This document shows positions 24,078 to 32,235 of a stretch of DNA of 64,000 nt, one piece after another. The DNA comes from a virus. The DNA lies in the IMG/VR virus record IMGVR_UViG_3300032291_002405, positions 1 to 64,000 of that record; one strand, given 5' to 3'. The notes under the pieces are model-generated. The model saw nothing but the letters and a program-made list of their open reading frames with translations, made no database searches and was not told where the DNA came from. The stretch's first letter is position 1. Every line of letters begins with the position of its first letter. The position numbers and the translations under genes are program-made.

Positions 24078-25700
24078 TTAAAAATCAAATAAATCCATAG
24101 ATTCTGAAAATATTGATTTATCCCAAGAAACTTCTCCTTCATTTTTTTCGTTGAAAATTACAACCAATTGATTGTTATCAATTTTACCGTTTTGGTAATT
24201 GGTTTTACAACTAATTGTAAATTCAAGTTTCATTAATTCGTCAACTCTTTTATCTAAAATTTCTAAAGGTGTGTCCCAACTTGAACATAGATTTCCATTG
24301 TATTTACCTAAACTCTGTACTCTGTTTGCAATAATTCGTTTTTGAATATTATCGTATGATAATCTATATTCAATTGTTGCCCTTATTAATGAATCTTCAC
24401 TACCTTCTCTAAGTGATACAATGAAACAGTTTGATTTATCGACATACCCTCTTACACAGTTATTTTGTGTCGCACTTTCGTTTTCATAGTCATAACTATT
24501 AATTAAAAGAACCGGAAAATATAAACCACCATCAAAACTATTAATTGATTTATTAATCCCATTATAAAAATGTTGTGGATATTGTCTTGTGACCACACCT
24601 TTCCGATATGATGATTCCATAACTGACCAAGTCGAATGCTCATTAATAAACTCATCGATATTGGTAGCCTTGAAACTAATATTTTCACCTTTTGCCCTTA
24701 AAAATTCATAATATCTAAAGTGGTCACTAAATGTATATGGTCCGACTAAACCTTCATATAACCACGTAAAATAATTAAATAATGTGTCAGTCTGTTTACT
24801 TGACAAATCCGTTGGTAGTACCCCCCAATAATTATTCATAGTCGATGATTCAATAATTGTTCTAATTAAATTTGACCTACGTAAGCGATTATAACCGAAA
24901 ATGTCCAACATACTTTTATATCCGTGAATATTCCGTACACTATCACACAAATGTAATTGTTTTTTTACTTCATTACCCGATATTTTATTATGGGTCATAA
25001 ATGCGTCTATAAATTTATTTTTATGTTTTCTGATAACTTTTAAAGATGGAAAAATATCCGAATACTCTGATGTGATGAAAGCATTAAAATTGTTTGGAAT
25101 CTTTACACCTTTATTTGTATAATATTTTATTGATAAATCAATCACAACATCATAGAAGGAATTATGCGATTCACACCCAATATGATTCTTAAATACCTTA
25201 AAACATTTATATCTATCAAAATCGTTCGCAGGTATAACAGAAAGAATCGAATTAAATGAATTCATTAAATAATTAGTAGTTTTAAATGGATTCTTACTAA
25301 TTCGTTTGACCGATTTGACTTTTCGTTGATATCCTTCAATTGAACCAACGTAAATATCATTAGTTTTTAAATTAAAAGTAACATATTTTAGGTTTTTCTT
25401 TTCAGAAAAATAAAAATTTCCAGCGTTTCTGTTTTTTATAATATTAAAATATTTTAAAGATACTTTATTATCATATTTTTCAATAACAATCAAATGTCTA
25501 TTAACACTAACAGTAGTTAATTTATTTGCAAAATTTTTGACGAATACTTCCTCATCACGATTTTCACCTAAATAAGTAAATCTACCATTTTTTCTAGATT
25601 TTTTAGATGATGAATATTGTTCACTTATTTCATTTGAATCTCGGTGAAATATAGTACTGTATGTTTTTTTTTCATACCTAAATAAAACTTCTTTTTCCAT
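24078..25700 (-). CDS. PcfJ-like protein
   Basis: 540 residues. The C-terminal third contains NNCVRGYVDKSNCFIVSLRE and a following RATIEYRL, matching the PcfJ-domain pattern (Cys-Val-x-x-Tyr, then a beta strand and T-x-E). The N-terminal 200 residues are basic and beta-rich. PcfJ proteins are associated with conjugative plasmids and phages; molecular role unknown. It shares one base with the upstream 92-residue gene. Confidence 0.6.
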   Translation of the reverse strand: MEKEVLFRYEKKTYSTIFHRDSNEISEQYSSSKKSRKNGRFTYLGENRDEEVFVKNFANKLTTVSVNRHLIVIEKYDNKVSLKYFNIIKNRNAGNFYFSEKKNLKYVTFNLKTNDIYVGSIEGYQRKVKSVKRISKNPFKTTNYLMNSFNSILSVIPANDFDRYKCFKVFKNHIGCESHNSFYDVVIDLSIKYYTNKGVKIPNNFNAFITSEYSDIFPSLKVIRKHKNKFIDAFMTHNKISGNEVKKQLHLCDSVRNIHGYKSMLDIFGYNRLRRSNLIRTIIESSTMNNYWGVLPTDLSSKQTDTLFNYFTWLYEGLVGPYTFSDHFRYYEFLRAKGENISFKATNIDEFINEHSTWSVMESSYRKGVVTRQYPQHFYNGINKSINSFDGGLYFPVLLINSYDYENESATQNNCVRGYVDKSNCFIVSLREGSEDSLIRATIEYRLSYDNIQKRIIANRVQSLGKYNGNLCSSWDTPLEILDKRVDELMKLEFTISCKTNYQNGKIDNNQLVVIFNEKNEGEVSWDKSIFSESMDLFDF

Positions 25701-25978
25701 TAATTCAAGATTATGTCAACAAACTTACCTTTCATTATAAAATTTTCAACCTTTTTTTCTTCAACTTTATCCTTAGTTAATATTAAAACAATATCTATCA
25801 TTTGTTTTTTAGTTAACTCTAAATCATTACCATTATCGTGATTTTCAATTACTTGTTTTTCAACCAATCCAAAAAAGGCATCCCTGTTTATATCCCCAAT
25901 CAATGACAACAAGTCATTTGGGTTATTTAAAAAGAATTGTTTAAAATTCGATAAATAGATTTGAACATCTACATTCAT
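25700..25978 (-). CDS. hypothetical protein
   Basis: 92 residues, predicted helical (FKQFFLNNPNDLLSLIGDI). Family not recognised. Driven by a class A promoter 4 bp before its ATG and sharing one base with the PcfJ-like gene, so it heads that operon. Confidence 0.55.
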   Translation of the reverse strand: MNVDVQIYLSNFKQFFLNNPNDLLSLIGDINRDAFFGLVEKQVIENHDNGNDLELTKKQMIDIVLILTKDKVEEKKVENFIMKGKFVDIILN

Positions 25979-25982
25979 AATA

Positions 25983-26013
25983 CAAAAATAATAAAAAAAG
26001 GATGTTATTACAA
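25983..26013 (-). promoter_or_regulatory. class A promoter (TTG-N20-TATTTTTG)
   Basis: TTG (26013-26011), exactly 20 bp, TATTTTTG (25990-25983) on the minus strand, 4 bp before the ATG at 25978. The TTG lies inside the terminator hairpin of the upstream LRR gene. Confidence 0.6.
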
Positions 26014-26022
26014 CATCCTTTT
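25996..26022 (-). terminator. intrinsic terminator after the LRR gene
   Basis: AAAAGGATGTT/AACATCCTTTT perfect hairpin with flanking T run on the minus strand. It is interleaved with the class A promoter of the next gene. Confidence 0.8.
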
Positions 26023-26041
26023 AAAAATTTTTATTTCAAAA

Positions 26042-27301
26042 TTATCCCCATGTTTTAATTTTACTTGTAATTTCTTCAGGGATTTTTAAATTATCACATC
26101 CTTTAAAATTAATTAGTTTAAGATTTGTCATATCTTTCACACAATCCGGAAGTTTTGTTAATTTCTTATTATTTGGTAAGGACATATATCTCAAATTTGT
26201 CAATTGACAAATAGTGTCAGGTATTTCAGATATAAGACCATCGATGTGAATACCTGTCAAACTTTTAAGTCTTCCAATTGAATTAGGTAATTTGAAGGCC
26301 GTTGTACCAGGTCCCGATATGTCCATTCTAGTAACATCTTCAGGAATTGTTTCAAAGAATTCATCAAAACCATAAAGTGCAATAAATTTAGCCGCCGCAC
26401 TTTTTGGGAATTCAATTTCAATACTTTTACCACCACTCGACTGATTTAATAATCCTGACATAAATTCAGGTTTAAAATATTCTTTAATTTCATCACCAGC
26501 GTTATTTAAAAATTCAATTAAGTCAATCTGACGGTCATCTTTATCCATGAACTGATTAGACGGGAAGTGAAATTGATATCTTTCACTAGGTAAACCGGTT
26601 TCAGATGAAATTGATGATGATTTATCAAATACTTGATACAAAGGACCGTCTTTAATATATCTTTCAAAATATGTCAAACCTGGCGCAGATGTACACCAAC
26701 GAGTTTCTTTATTATTACCACCATAGAAACATGCCGCCTCTTTACCCAATTCATCTTGCCTTTCAATTTTAGTAATGACATACTGTGGTGTTTCCATTAC
26801 AAATTCACCGCCAGGATGGTTATATTTGGCATCTTTTCTTTCAGCCTTAGTGGTTGTCGCCTTTTCTAATGAAAAATTCTTAACCAAATCGTATAACTCA
26901 TCAGATGTTAACTTGTTAATATCTCTTTTGTCTTCGGGTAATTGACCCTTAAATCTTTCAAATTTAATTAAATCTTCTTTAACTTTATATAAATCTTCAA
27001 AAAATAAATCAACTCCTGAGTTTGGTTTTCCAACACCATCAGGACGTAATTTTTTGATTTGATTAATCATCCATTGAACATTTCCCCCTGTTTTTTTAAC
27101 GTCTTTGATGCTTTCAGCATCTTCAGGAACTCTTGATGTTGGGTCATTTTTTATCAATTCAAATAACTCATCGACTGTTAATACAGGACTAATCGTTTTA
27201 CCGGATTTTTTATCCTTAGTTGGTTGTGTAAACTTTTTTAAAAAAAGTTCTGAACGAACATCTTCACTTATAATATTTTTTAATACTTCCGTAAATTTCA
27301 T
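26042..27301 (-). CDS. WCT-region and leucine-rich-repeat protein, capsid-targeting-like start
   Basis: 419 residues. The N-terminal helix ends in I11-S12-E13/D14, a prohead-protease-like site. A WCT region follows (CFYGGNNKETRWCTS, W202-C203-T204, then FERYIKDGPLYQVFD), the same arrangement as in the 600-residue protein at 16827. Residues about 310-410 are leucine-rich repeats (LPNSIGRLKSLTGIHIDG, IPDTICQLTNLRYMSLP). Promoter classes A (27309-27339) and B (27316-27324) overlap upstream. A packaged protein that binds a host target through its LRR is an appealing but unproven idea. Confidence 0.65.
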   Translation of the reverse strand: MKFTEVLKNIISEDVRSELFLKKFTQPTKDKKSGKTISPVLTVDELFELIKNDPTSRVPEDAESIKDVKKTGGNVQWMINQIKKLRPDGVGKPNSGVDLFFEDLYKVKEDLIKFERFKGQLPEDKRDINKLTSDELYDLVKNFSLEKATTTKAERKDAKYNHPGGEFVMETPQYVITKIERQDELGKEAACFYGGNNKETRWCTSAPGLTYFERYIKDGPLYQVFDKSSSISSETGLPSERYQFHFPSNQFMDKDDRQIDLIEFLNNAGDEIKEYFKPEFMSGLLNQSSGGKSIEIEFPKSAAAKFIALYGFDEFFETIPEDVTRMDISGPGTTAFKLPNSIGRLKSLTGIHIDGLISEIPDTICQLTNLRYMSLPNNKKLTKLPDCVKDMTNLKLINFKGCDNLKIPEEITSKIKTWG

Positions 27302-27308
27302 ATCAATA

Positions 27309-27339
27309 CAAATTTAATAATAAATATCAATAAAGACAA
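27309..27339 (-). promoter_or_regulatory. class A promoter with nested class B box
   Basis: TTG (27339-27337), 20 bp, TAAATTTG (27316-27309) on the minus strand, 7 bp before the ATG at 27301. A TATTTATTA (27324-27316) is nested in it, so both promoter types may drive this gene. Confidence 0.55.
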
Positions 27340-27344
27340 AAAAA

Positions 27345-28196
27345 TTAGTAATTCATTATTAATAATTCTTCACCCATATTTTGAGTTTTACCTTTAGTCG
27401 CCGCAGCCGCCTTTGCAAACAACTTTCTTTCCCATCTATATTCAGTATCAGGAAACCAATCATGTAGTAATTCAAAATCATAGTAGGACAACGAGAATTT
27501 ACCTTGGACATTTTTTAATGTATTTGCCAAACGCTCATGGTCGTCTCGGTCAAAATCATGATTAGAATAATAATTTCCCTCACCAACGATGTAGTATGGT
27601 GGGTCAACGTAATAGTATGTGTTGGGAGAATCGTATTTTTCAATTATATCACCAAAGTCTTTATTCTCAACAAAATCAATTCTTTCAAACATTTCTTGCC
27701 ACTCAGGTTTCCTTAATTTGTTTTTAAATGATGTAAATTTGGAGTGATACTTACCCTTTAAATCAATAAATTTAGATTTAGAAGGATTTGCGCCCGAAAA
27801 CACTTGAGTCAATACATATATGTATTTAGCAGCAACTTCATAATTACATTCATCAACTTTAAAGTTTTCAGCAAATATTTCCAACTGAAATTTGTTAAAT
27901 TGTTCTTCACAAATTGGGTTTGTTGGAAAAACGTCTTTTTCTTGAACTATGAATTTCTCACATTCTTCGAGTAATCTTTGGTGATTTTTTAAACATTGGT
28001 ACATGTTATAATTTAACGGATTAACGTCATTATACACAACAGTCTTTAAATTATTAAAATTTTTGAAATTCATCTTGAAAAATGTCCAAAATTGACCACT
28101 AAATGGTTCCACATATATTTCAATATCTTTTGGAATATTCGGAACAATTAACTGTGGAGCTATCTTAGACTTTCCACCTACATAGGATACACACAT
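27345..28196 (-). CDS. D12-class (Dam-like) adenine methyltransferase
   Basis: 283 residues. The N-terminal YVGGKSKI and FSGQ carry the SAM-binding motif of D12-class N6-adenine methyltransferases, with catalytic VDPPYY near residue 197. The central region has a typical target-recognition insertion. It lies 206 bp from a second D12 methyltransferase; the space holds a homing-endonuclease remnant. Protection from GATC-like restriction is plausible; the recognition sequence cannot be read. Confidence 0.85.
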   Translation of the reverse strand: MCVSYVGGKSKIAPQLIVPNIPKDIEIYVEPFSGQFWTFFKMNFKNFNNLKTVVYNDVNPLNYNMYQCLKNHQRLLEECEKFIVQEKDVFPTNPICEEQFNKFQLEIFAENFKVDECNYEVAAKYIYVLTQVFSGANPSKSKFIDLKGKYHSKFTSFKNKLRKPEWQEMFERIDFVENKDFGDIIEKYDSPNTYYYVDPPYYIVGEGNYYSNHDFDRDDHERLANTLKNVQGKFSLSYYDFELLHDWFPDTEYRWERKLFAKAAAATKGKTQNMGEELLIMNY

Positions 28197-28197
28197 A

Positions 28198-28401
28198 TTA
28201 TTTAAATTTTTCTTTTTTTCTTTTTAAGAAATAGTCATCAGATGAACTATATAAAATATTTTTTATTAATTCAACATCTTGTTTTGAATTTACTTGAACT
28301 GAGTAAATGTTTTTCTTTCGACCAATTTTAGTATTTGTTTTTAAACCATTTTTTTTAAAAATACAAAGATAAAAATATTTTACAGATAAAAAAAATAATA
28401 A
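28198..28401 (-). pseudogene. LAGLIDADG homing-endonuclease C-terminal remnant
   Basis: After the stop of the upstream D12 methyltransferase, the same frame stays open for 67 codons without an ATG and ends at TAA (28198-28200). It encodes GRKKNIYSVQVNS followed by SSDDYFLKRKKEKFK. This matches the usual LAGLIDADG C-terminus, and the tail parallels NATIYLERKKEKY of the intact endonuclease at 12557. The N-terminus and both catalytic motifs are gone, so it is a decayed insertion. Identification is by pattern only. Confidence 0.5.
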
Positions 28402-29067
28402 TCAATTCTTGTGAAAAATAACTTCTTTGGTCTTATGTTTTTGTCCTTGTATTTCAACCAAAGGTTTGAAGTCCATCCAATTAGCCTCAGAATTTTCACA
28501 GACTATCACTTCACCTTTTCTTTCCATGACCCAATCTTTTAACTGATTGTAGTCAAAATTTTTATTACCATGTTTATAATATTTCCCACCATTACCTTGG
28601 TATGGTGGGTCAATATACCATGTTGCTTCTTGATTTTGTATTTCTTTATAATCACCTTCAATAATTGTCCAGTGTTTTACTTTGGTTACATCAATAGATA
28701 ATCTTTTACGATTTTCTTCGGTCCATGCACAGAATTTACCTGGAGATTTTTTAGGTTGGGCCGAACCAGGATTTAAGAAAAAACCAATCAAACTTTTTTG
28801 GTCCGAACTTAAATGGTTAAACATACTATCATTCAAAGATTGCCCTTTAATCAAAATTGGTAGACCAAGTATTTCATTAGGTTCAACTGAAATTAAATAT
28901 CTCCATAATGACGCAATTTTAGCATCTTTTTCAACTAAAATAACATTTTTATCATAATAATTCATTGAGTATGCCGCAGAGCCTGCGAATGGTTCAATAA
29001 TCGTATTAAATTGTGGTTTTGGATATTTATCAAATATCTTTTGTTTGCGACCGTAATAATAAAACAT
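28402..29067 (-). CDS. D12-class (Dam-like) adenine methyltransferase, short form
   Basis: 221 residues. YYGRKQKI with IIEPFAGSAAYS forms the SAM-binding start, and catalytic YIDPPYQG is near residue 152. Shorter than Dam (about 270) because of a reduced recognition insertion. Second of two neighbouring D12 enzymes, with little similarity to the first outside the motifs, suggesting different targets. Confidence 0.85.
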   Translation of the reverse strand: MFYYYGRKQKIFDKYPKPQFNTIIEPFAGSAAYSMNYYDKNVILVEKDAKIASLWRYLISVEPNEILGLPILIKGQSLNDSMFNHLSSDQKSLIGFFLNPGSAQPKKSPGKFCAWTEENRKRLSIDVTKVKHWTIIEGDYKEIQNQEATWYIDPPYQGNGGKYYKHGNKNFDYNQLKDWVMERKGEVIVCENSEANWMDFKPLVEIQGQKHKTKEVIFHKN

Positions 29068-29127
29068 AATATTTTTTAATAAAAAATAGTTAAAATTTTA
29101 ATAAAGTCAAAAAATTACCAACCCCTA

Positions 29128-29304
29128 TCAAGATTTATGATAACAGTTTTTATAGGGTCTACATGATGCTTTTTGTGTAAATCCCATTCTGTTACACGGA
29201 GTTGTTTTACAATATGATTTACTATATTTTCTAGGTTTTTTGAAATTTTTATTATTTTTTTCATTTACGTATTCTTTTAGTATTTGTAAAATTAAATCAG
29301 TCAT
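29128..29304 (-). CDS. small Cys-rich basic protein
   Basis: 58 residues from the ATG at 29304, preferred over an upstream start because a class B box precedes it by 2 bp. The C-terminal half has four cysteines: SYCKTTPCNRMGFTQ and SCRPYKNC. The pattern suggests a small zinc-binding or disulfide-stabilised domain; it resembles recurring small proteins of Bacteroidetes phages. Function unknown. Confidence 0.55.
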   Translation of the reverse strand: MTDLILQILKEYVNEKNNKNFKKPRKYSKSYCKTTPCNRMGFTQKASCRPYKNCYHKS

Positions 29305-29306
29305 AA

Positions 29307-29315
29307 TTATAAATA
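29307..29315 (-). promoter_or_regulatory. class B box TATTTATAA
   Basis: TATTTATAA on the minus strand, 2 bp before the ATG at 29304, in the 13 bp between two divergent small genes. Confidence 0.35.
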
Positions 29316-29317
29316 CC

Positions 29318-29455
29318 ATGTCAGAATGTCAAAAATGTAAGAAAAAACCTTTAAATCAATACAAATCATTAGTTACTATTGTTTCAATTTATTTATTAAT
29401 AACATCAATAATAGGAACTGTAACGTTATTCAATATTTTACGTAGTTTGTTCTAA
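29318..29455 (+). CDS. small membrane protein with CxxC
   Basis: 45 residues from the internal ATG at 29318 (MSECQKCKKKP...). C4-x2-C7 lies at the cytoplasmic N-terminus and one hydrophobic segment (about 18-38) spans the membrane. The longer frame upstream reads through the neighbouring gene and is unlikely. It ends inside the convergent dnaJ gene (18 bp overlap). Function unknown. Confidence 0.5.
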   Translation: MSECQKCKKKPLNQYKSLVTIVSIYLLITSIIGTVTLFNILRSLF

Positions 29456-30424
29456 GATTTTATTAATTTGTTCTATTTGTGATTCAGTTAATTTATTCTT
29501 TGTAGAATCAATATCGAATTTAATTATCATATCACCCTTACCTTCATGTGTTATATAACCCTTAGTTTTTATCCTAATTGGTTTTGATGTGTCTAAATTT
29601 TGTGGAAATTTTATCTTAATCGGACCTTCAGGATGCTCAATTTGTATATCATTTTTTCTAAAAAAATCTTCAGGTGATAATTTTACAGATGTATGTAAAT
29701 TAATTCCATTTTTTTGAAATTCTCCGTCATTTATCATCCTAACCTGTATTACTAAATCACCATATCCTAAACCATATTGATAATCACCAGAATTAGAAAC
29801 ACGTAAAAAATCACCATTATCTACCGATTTTGGTATTTCAATATCGATACTATTCAGATTAATTTTAAATCCGTTTGAATTACAGTTAAAACACGGATTA
29901 ACAATCTCACTACCTTTACCCGAACAACTAGGACATGTTGTGTTCTGAATAAATGTTTGCCCACCCATTCCAAATCTTTGTTGTATAACACCATGTCCAT
30001 GACATGTACTACAATTTGACCTATCACCACCGGTTCCCCGACAAATAGAACATTCTTCCTTTCTTTGATAATTAATACTTTTTTTAGAACCTAAAAATGA
30101 TTCAATTGGTGTTGTATTAATATTTAATATTTTATCGGGTGCTCTTTGTTTTCTTGGTTGATTAAATGGGTTGAACCCACCGTTAAACATGTTATATAAA
30201 TCATTTAAACCACCACCGAATGGATTTTTTCTTTGTGAGTCGTAATTGGATTTTTTGTTGTCATCACTTAAAGTGTCATAAGCTTCGGCAATTTCTTTAA
30301 ATTTATCTTCACCGTCTGGGTTTACATCTGGATGAAATTTCTTAGATAATTGTCTATAAGCACTTTTTATTTCATCTTTTGATGAATTTTCATTAACACC
30401 TAATATTTGATAGTAATCTTTCAT
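29438..30424 (-). CDS. dnaJ: DnaJ-type co-chaperone
   Basis: 328 residues, a little shorter than bacterial DnaJ (about 375). J domain with HPD (31-33), a Gly/Phe-rich linker (FGGGLNDLYNMFNGGFNPF), four zinc-finger repeats (CSICRGTG, CSTCHGHG, CPSCSGKG, CFNCNSNG; the last with degenerate glycines), and a beta-rich substrate-binding C-terminus. It would recruit host DnaK for folding or assembly of virion proteins. It starts head-to-head with the gene at 30423, the two ATGs overlapping, so their promoters must lie inside each other's coding sequence. Confidence 0.9.
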   Translation of the reverse strand: MKDYYQILGVNENSSKDEIKSAYRQLSKKFHPDVNPDGEDKFKEIAEAYDTLSDDNKKSNYDSQRKNPFGGGLNDLYNMFNGGFNPFNQPRKQRAPDKILNINTTPIESFLGSKKSINYQRKEECSICRGTGGDRSNCSTCHGHGVIQQRFGMGGQTFIQNTTCPSCSGKGSEIVNPCFNCNSNGFKINLNSIDIEIPKSVDNGDFLRVSNSGDYQYGLGYGDLVIQVRMINDGEFQKNGINLHTSVKLSPEDFFRKNDIQIEHPEGPIKIKFPQNLDTSKPIRIKTKGYITHEGKGDMIIKFDIDSTKNKLTESQIEQINKILEQTT

Positions 30425-31064
30425 GAATTATTTAATCGTTATCTTTAAGAATAAGAAAAGAAAAAAAATCATCAAATCTTTTGTTCGAAAAAATATTGCG
30501 GAAAATTTTTATAATCAAAAAATTGAAGATTCGAATAAAGTAAAGTTTAATGTTGAAGTGGAAAATTCTGAGCCTTGTAAATACGAAATCGCACTTATAA
30601 CTACAACCATAGATTTTCAAATGGACCTATTTATTCAAGATGACATTGGTCGAAATGTTAAAATTAAAACGGACGATTCAAATTATAAAATTTTAAAAAT
30701 ATCTAACTATAACTTACCTGAAAAATTATTCGATTGGTCATCAAACAGTCGAATATCTTTTGATTTTTTTTATGGTAAATATTTTAAAAGTCGTGAACTT
30801 AAGAACGTCTTTACTGTAAACAATAAATTATTAATACAACAAGAAGATAATGTGAATATTTTTTCACTTAAGAATTCGTCAGAAAGTAAACGATTACTGA
30901 ATATCTTACAAGAACATATGATATCGGAAAATCGTTCAGACGCTATTTTTGTTCCTGATAATGATAATATTCAAAGAAAATATTTATACACAATTTTGGA
31001 AGAAAAAGGTATTAATAAATCCAAATTATATAGACAATCAACTACGTTTTCAAAACGAAAGTAA
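30423..31064 (+). CDS. hypothetical protein
   Basis: 213 residues with a very basic N-terminus (FKNKKRKKIIKSFVRK) and alternating strands and helices after it. Family not recognised. The only plus-strand gene in this stretch; its ATG overlaps that of dnaJ on the other strand and its 3' end overlaps a minus-strand gene by 23 bp. Confidence 0.6.
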   Translation: MNYLIVIFKNKKRKKIIKSFVRKNIAENFYNQKIEDSNKVKFNVEVENSEPCKYEIALITTTIDFQMDLFIQDDIGRNVKIKTDDSNYKILKISNYNLPEKLFDWSSNSRISFDFFYGKYFKSRELKNVFTVNNKLLIQQEDNVNIFSLKNSSESKRLLNILQEHMISENRSDAIFVPDNDNIQRKYLYTILEEKGINKSKLYRQSTTFSKRK

Positions 31065-31266
31065 ATATAACGTCAGATATTTCAATAATCATTTCATTAT
31101 TCTGATTATCAATCTCTCTAAAATTTTTCTGTAATTGTCTAAATTCAGATTCATTTAATTCGACAACAATTCTACAATTTTTAGAAATAAAAGTTTGTTC
31201 GACAACATCTGTTATTTTAGCTAACTCTTCTAACCAAGTCTGAACGTCTTTTTGATTCGCATCCAT
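31042..31266 (-). CDS. hypothetical protein
   Basis: 74 residues, helical then beta (NCRIVVELNES, EMIIEISDVIFTFV). Family not recognised. It overlaps the upstream 76-residue gene by 37 bp and the convergent gene by 23 bp. Confidence 0.5.
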   Translation of the reverse strand: MDANQKDVQTWLEELAKITDVVEQTFISKNCRIVVELNESEFRQLQKNFREIDNQNNEMIIEISDVIFTFVLKT

Positions 31267-31460
31267 AATGAAATACCTTCAGGTTTAATTTCAAAAGTAT
31301 TTTTAATATCTTCTTTATTGAAATTTTTTATTTGTTTAACAAATTCTTCTTTTTTATTCTTAACGTCATCTTCATCTTTTATTATTGACTGATGATAATA
31401 AGTCAATAATTTATCAATGTGATTGTTCTTCTTCGTGTTCTTCGAATCTTGTTGTTTCAT
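31230..31460 (-). CDS. hypothetical coiled-coil protein
   Basis: 76 residues, Lys/Asp/Glu-rich helix, family not recognised. It overlaps both neighbours (37 and 47 bp) in other frames; such compact overlaps support an operon, but the exact start is uncertain. Confidence 0.45.
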   Translation of the reverse strand: MKQQDSKNTKKNNHIDKLLTYYHQSIIKDEDDVKNKKEEFVKQIKNFNKEDIKNTFEIKPEGISLWMRIKKTFRLG

Positions 31461-31818
31461 CCTTATCTATTTTTAGATTTCTTAGACCGTCTAAACTCTC
31501 TTTTTCAAATAGAATTTTCAACTCTTTTACTTTTTGTGTAAACAGTTTTTCTTTTTCTTCTCGTTCCTTATTATATGTAATAATACTCTCAATTGTTTCA
31601 ATTGTTTTGGATATGTCATCATCCCATTTATTACTTATAAACGATACATATTTACCGTTCTCATCATTTTTAGTGAAGACAGTTTTAGATTCATCAACTT
31701 GTGTTTTTAACACAGACCACTTACTTGGGAATAAAGTGTCAAAACTGACGTATTCATCAACTTTTCTAATCGACACTATGTAGTCAAATATATTTTCAAT
31801 TTCTTTATAAAAACTCAT
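31414..31818 (-). CDS. hypothetical coiled-coil protein
   Basis: 134 residues from the ATG at 31818; the longer frame would overlap the membrane-protein gene upstream. MSFYKEIENIFDYI begins a globular N-terminal half, followed by a charged coiled coil (about residues 75-134). Unknown family. Confidence 0.55.
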   Translation of the reverse strand: MSFYKEIENIFDYIVSIRKVDEYVSFDTLFPSKWSVLKTQVDESKTVFTKNDENGKYVSFISNKWDDDISKTIETIESIITYNKEREEKEKLFTQKVKELKILFEKESLDGLRNLKIDKDETTRFEEHEEEQSH

Positions 31819-31820
31819 AA

Positions 31821-32006
31821 CTATGAAACAATATAGGTTATAAAATATGATAAACAAATACCATAAAAAATAAGTTCCCTTAAACTCATTTTTAATACTT
31901 GATAGGATGTAAGGGAACTTATTACATTAATTAGAAGTCTAACAATAGACAATCCTGTAAAAACAAATAAAAACGTTGCAATATGACCTAACAAATTACT
32001 CACCAT
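31821..32006 (-). CDS. small membrane protein
   Basis: 61 residues with two hydrophobic segments (about 8-28 and 45-60). The ATG overlaps the stop of the H1-like gene by 11 bp and the stop is 2 bp from the next start. A holin-like role cannot be excluded, but it is distant from the endolysin gene. Confidence 0.5.
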   Translation of the reverse strand: MVSNLLGHIATFLFVFTGLSIVRLLINVISSLTSYQVLKMSLRELIFYGICLSYFITYIVS

Positions 32007-32172
32007 CTTTTTTCGCTTCTAAAATTTCAGTTCTAAGTTGTTGTGCTAATGATTTAAGCTCTTGACATTGTTTTCGAGCTCTGGTTCCCGCAGATTTATT
32101 TCCCGTGAAGAATTTATTAGTATCCACTGATAAACTTTCAACCAATTCTTTGATTTTTTCCAATGTTTCCAT
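31996..32172 (-). CDS. histone H1-like (Hc1-type) protein
   Basis: 58 residues from the ATG at 32172. The sequence has the layout of the short Bacteroidetes and chlamydial H1-like (Hc1) family: an N-terminal helix ending in DTNKFF, the signature GNKSAGTRARK (24-34), then a helix QELKSLAQQLRTEI and a charged tail. It would bind DNA and compact or remodel the host or phage chromosome. Too short for most gene callers; coupled to the downstream membrane-protein gene. Confidence 0.75.
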   Translation of the reverse strand: METLEKIKELVESLSVDTNKFFTGNKSAGTRARKQCQELKSLAQQLRTEILEAKKDGE

Positions 32173-32235
32173 ATTATATTATATAAAATTAAAATTAAAA
32201 TTTATGACGTAGAAGTAAATAGGTACCGATTAAAT

